From: DATARH01 sp050181375
Lineage (GTDB): Bacteria; Pseudomonadota; Alphaproteobacteria; ATCC43930; CGMCC-115725
Length of the DNA: 6,540 nt
Direction: 5' to 3'
Assembly (NCBI GenBank): GCA_050181375.1
Contig: JBFXDF010000230.1
Coordinates: forward strand, 1 to 6,540
Shown here: piece by piece, positions 5,840 to 6,540 of the stretch
How positions within the stretch are numbered: position 1 is the stretch's first letter
Layout: the number at the start of each line of letters is the position of its first letter
Notes under the pieces: generated by a model
Database searches by the model: none
Seen by the model: the letters and a program-made list of their open reading frames with translations, nothing else
What the model was told of the DNA's origin: nothing
Position numbers and translations under genes: made by a program

Positions 5840-6540
5840 CTACCCCATCGTCGAGTTGAACGCGCCGCCGTCGAGCAGCAGGTTCTGGCCGACGATAAAG
5901 CCGGAGCTGGCGGCGCACAGAAAGGCGCAGGCGTCGCCGAACTCCTTCGGATCGCCGACCCGTCCGGTCGGGTTGGTCGATGAGCGCCGCGCCAGCATTT
6001 CCTCGAACGAGATGTTCTGACGCCGCGCCTCGAACTCGATCCCGGAGCGCAGCCGGTCGGTCAGAAACGGACCCGGCAGCAGGTTGTTGATCGTGACATT
6101 GTGCCGCGCCACCTGCCGCGCCAGGCCAGCGACAAAGCCGGTCAGCCCAGCGCGCGCGCCGTTGCTCATGCCGAGATTGGGAATTGGCGACTTCACCGAC
6201 CCCGAGGTGATGTTGACGATGCGCCCGAACTTGCGCTGACACATGCCGTCGACGGTCGCCTTGATCAGCATGATCGGGGTCAGCATGTTGGCGTTGACCG
6301 CCTTCTGCCAGTCGTCGATGCCCCATTCGCGGAAATCGCCGTGCGGCGGGCCGCCGGCGTTGTTGACCAGGATGTCCGGCTCGGGGCAGGCGGCGAGCGC
6401 CTGCTGGCGTCCCTCCTCGGTCGTGATGTCGCCGGCGATTGCGGTCACCTTGGCGCCGGTCTCGCGGCGGATGTCGGCGGCGGTCTCCTCCAGCGTCGCG
6501 GCGGTGCGGGCGGTGATGACCAGCTCGACCCCGGCCCGCC
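5840..6540 (-). CDS. SDR-family oxidoreductase-like protein lacking YxxxK, C-terminal part
   Basis: The frame runs in from the right edge and ends with TAG at 5842-5840, giving 232 visible residues of a protein that is usually about 260. The first beta-alpha unit with the Gly-rich cofactor motif lies outside. The core-stabilising NNAG (DILVNNAGG, 6353-6364), the NITS stretch with the equivalent of the catalytic Ser, and the C-terminal LLDGGAFNS (family form VDGG) are clear. A gap-free alignment by eye with E. coli FabG, from its NIGS to its YAAAK, puts Ser-Asn-Gly-Ala-Arg (6152-6166) at YxxxK: the Tyr is Ser and the Lys is Arg. From memory, a described beta-ketoacyl-ACP-reductase-like SDR subgroup has an imperfect catalytic tetrad of this kind. 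The protein may therefore be a non-classical reductase, a ligand-binding protein or an enzyme with another mechanism. Nothing suggests a pseudogene. Its promoter is outside the window. Confidence 0.88.
   Translation of the reverse strand, partial: RAGVELVITARTAATLEETAADIRRETGAKVTAIAGDITTEEGRQQALAACPEPDILVNNAGGPPHGDFREWGIDDWQKAVNANMLTPIMLIKATVDGMCQRKFGRIVNITSGSVKSPIPNLGMSNGARAGLTGFVAGLARQVARHNVTINNLLPGPFLTDRLRSGIEFEARRQNISFEEMLARRSSTNPTGRVGDPKEFGDACAFLCAASSGFIVGQNLLLDGGAFNSTMG

Overview
The window is G+C-rich, compactly organised bacterial chromosomal DNA. Codon choice and the protein types suggest an alphaproteobacterium, possibly Hyphomicrobiales or Rhodospirillales; this is an inference from overall character, not from a marker gene. 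Six protein genes are supported, two of them cut by the window edges. I see no rRNA, tRNA, transposase, integrase, phage gene or true CRISPR array.

Layout, left to right: (1) the C-terminal half of a CPA1/NhaP-type cation:proton antiporter (+ strand, enters from the left edge, ends at 689). (2) A convergent glycogen debranching enzyme, GlgX (- strand, 2837 down to 705), whose stop lies 15 bp from the antiporter stop. (3) A 363-bp non-coding stretch (2838-3200) that holds a degenerate array of short repeats with a period near 61-63 bp; this is the least expected structure in the window. (4) An alpha/beta-hydrolase (esterase/lipase type, - strand, 4064 down to 3201). (5) Divergent from it, an 85-residue lipoprotein of unknown function (+, 4202-4459). 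(6) An enolase-superfamily enzyme of the mandelate racemase/muconate lactonizing type (+, 4586-5695). (7) A 144-bp convergent gap with two hairpins. (8) The C-terminal part of a short-chain dehydrogenase/reductase (SDR, - strand, from the right edge down to 5840) in which the YxxxK active-site motif is replaced.

How the genes may work together: the antiporter and GlgX are housekeeping functions (ion/pH homeostasis; trimming of glycogen or maltodextrin) that are adjacent but face each other, so there is no operon link. The hydrolase, the enolase-superfamily enzyme and the SDR are the kind of set often found in small-molecule catabolic clusters (ester cleavage, acid dehydration or racemisation, redox step). 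They are on different strands, however, and no transporter or regulator is visible, so a shared pathway is only a hypothesis.

I found no convincing evidence of a wholly new multi-gene system. The points most worth a second look are the periodic repeat array upstream of glgX, the SDR with Ser/Arg in place of the catalytic Tyr/Lys, and the K-x-H signature in the enolase-superfamily enzyme.
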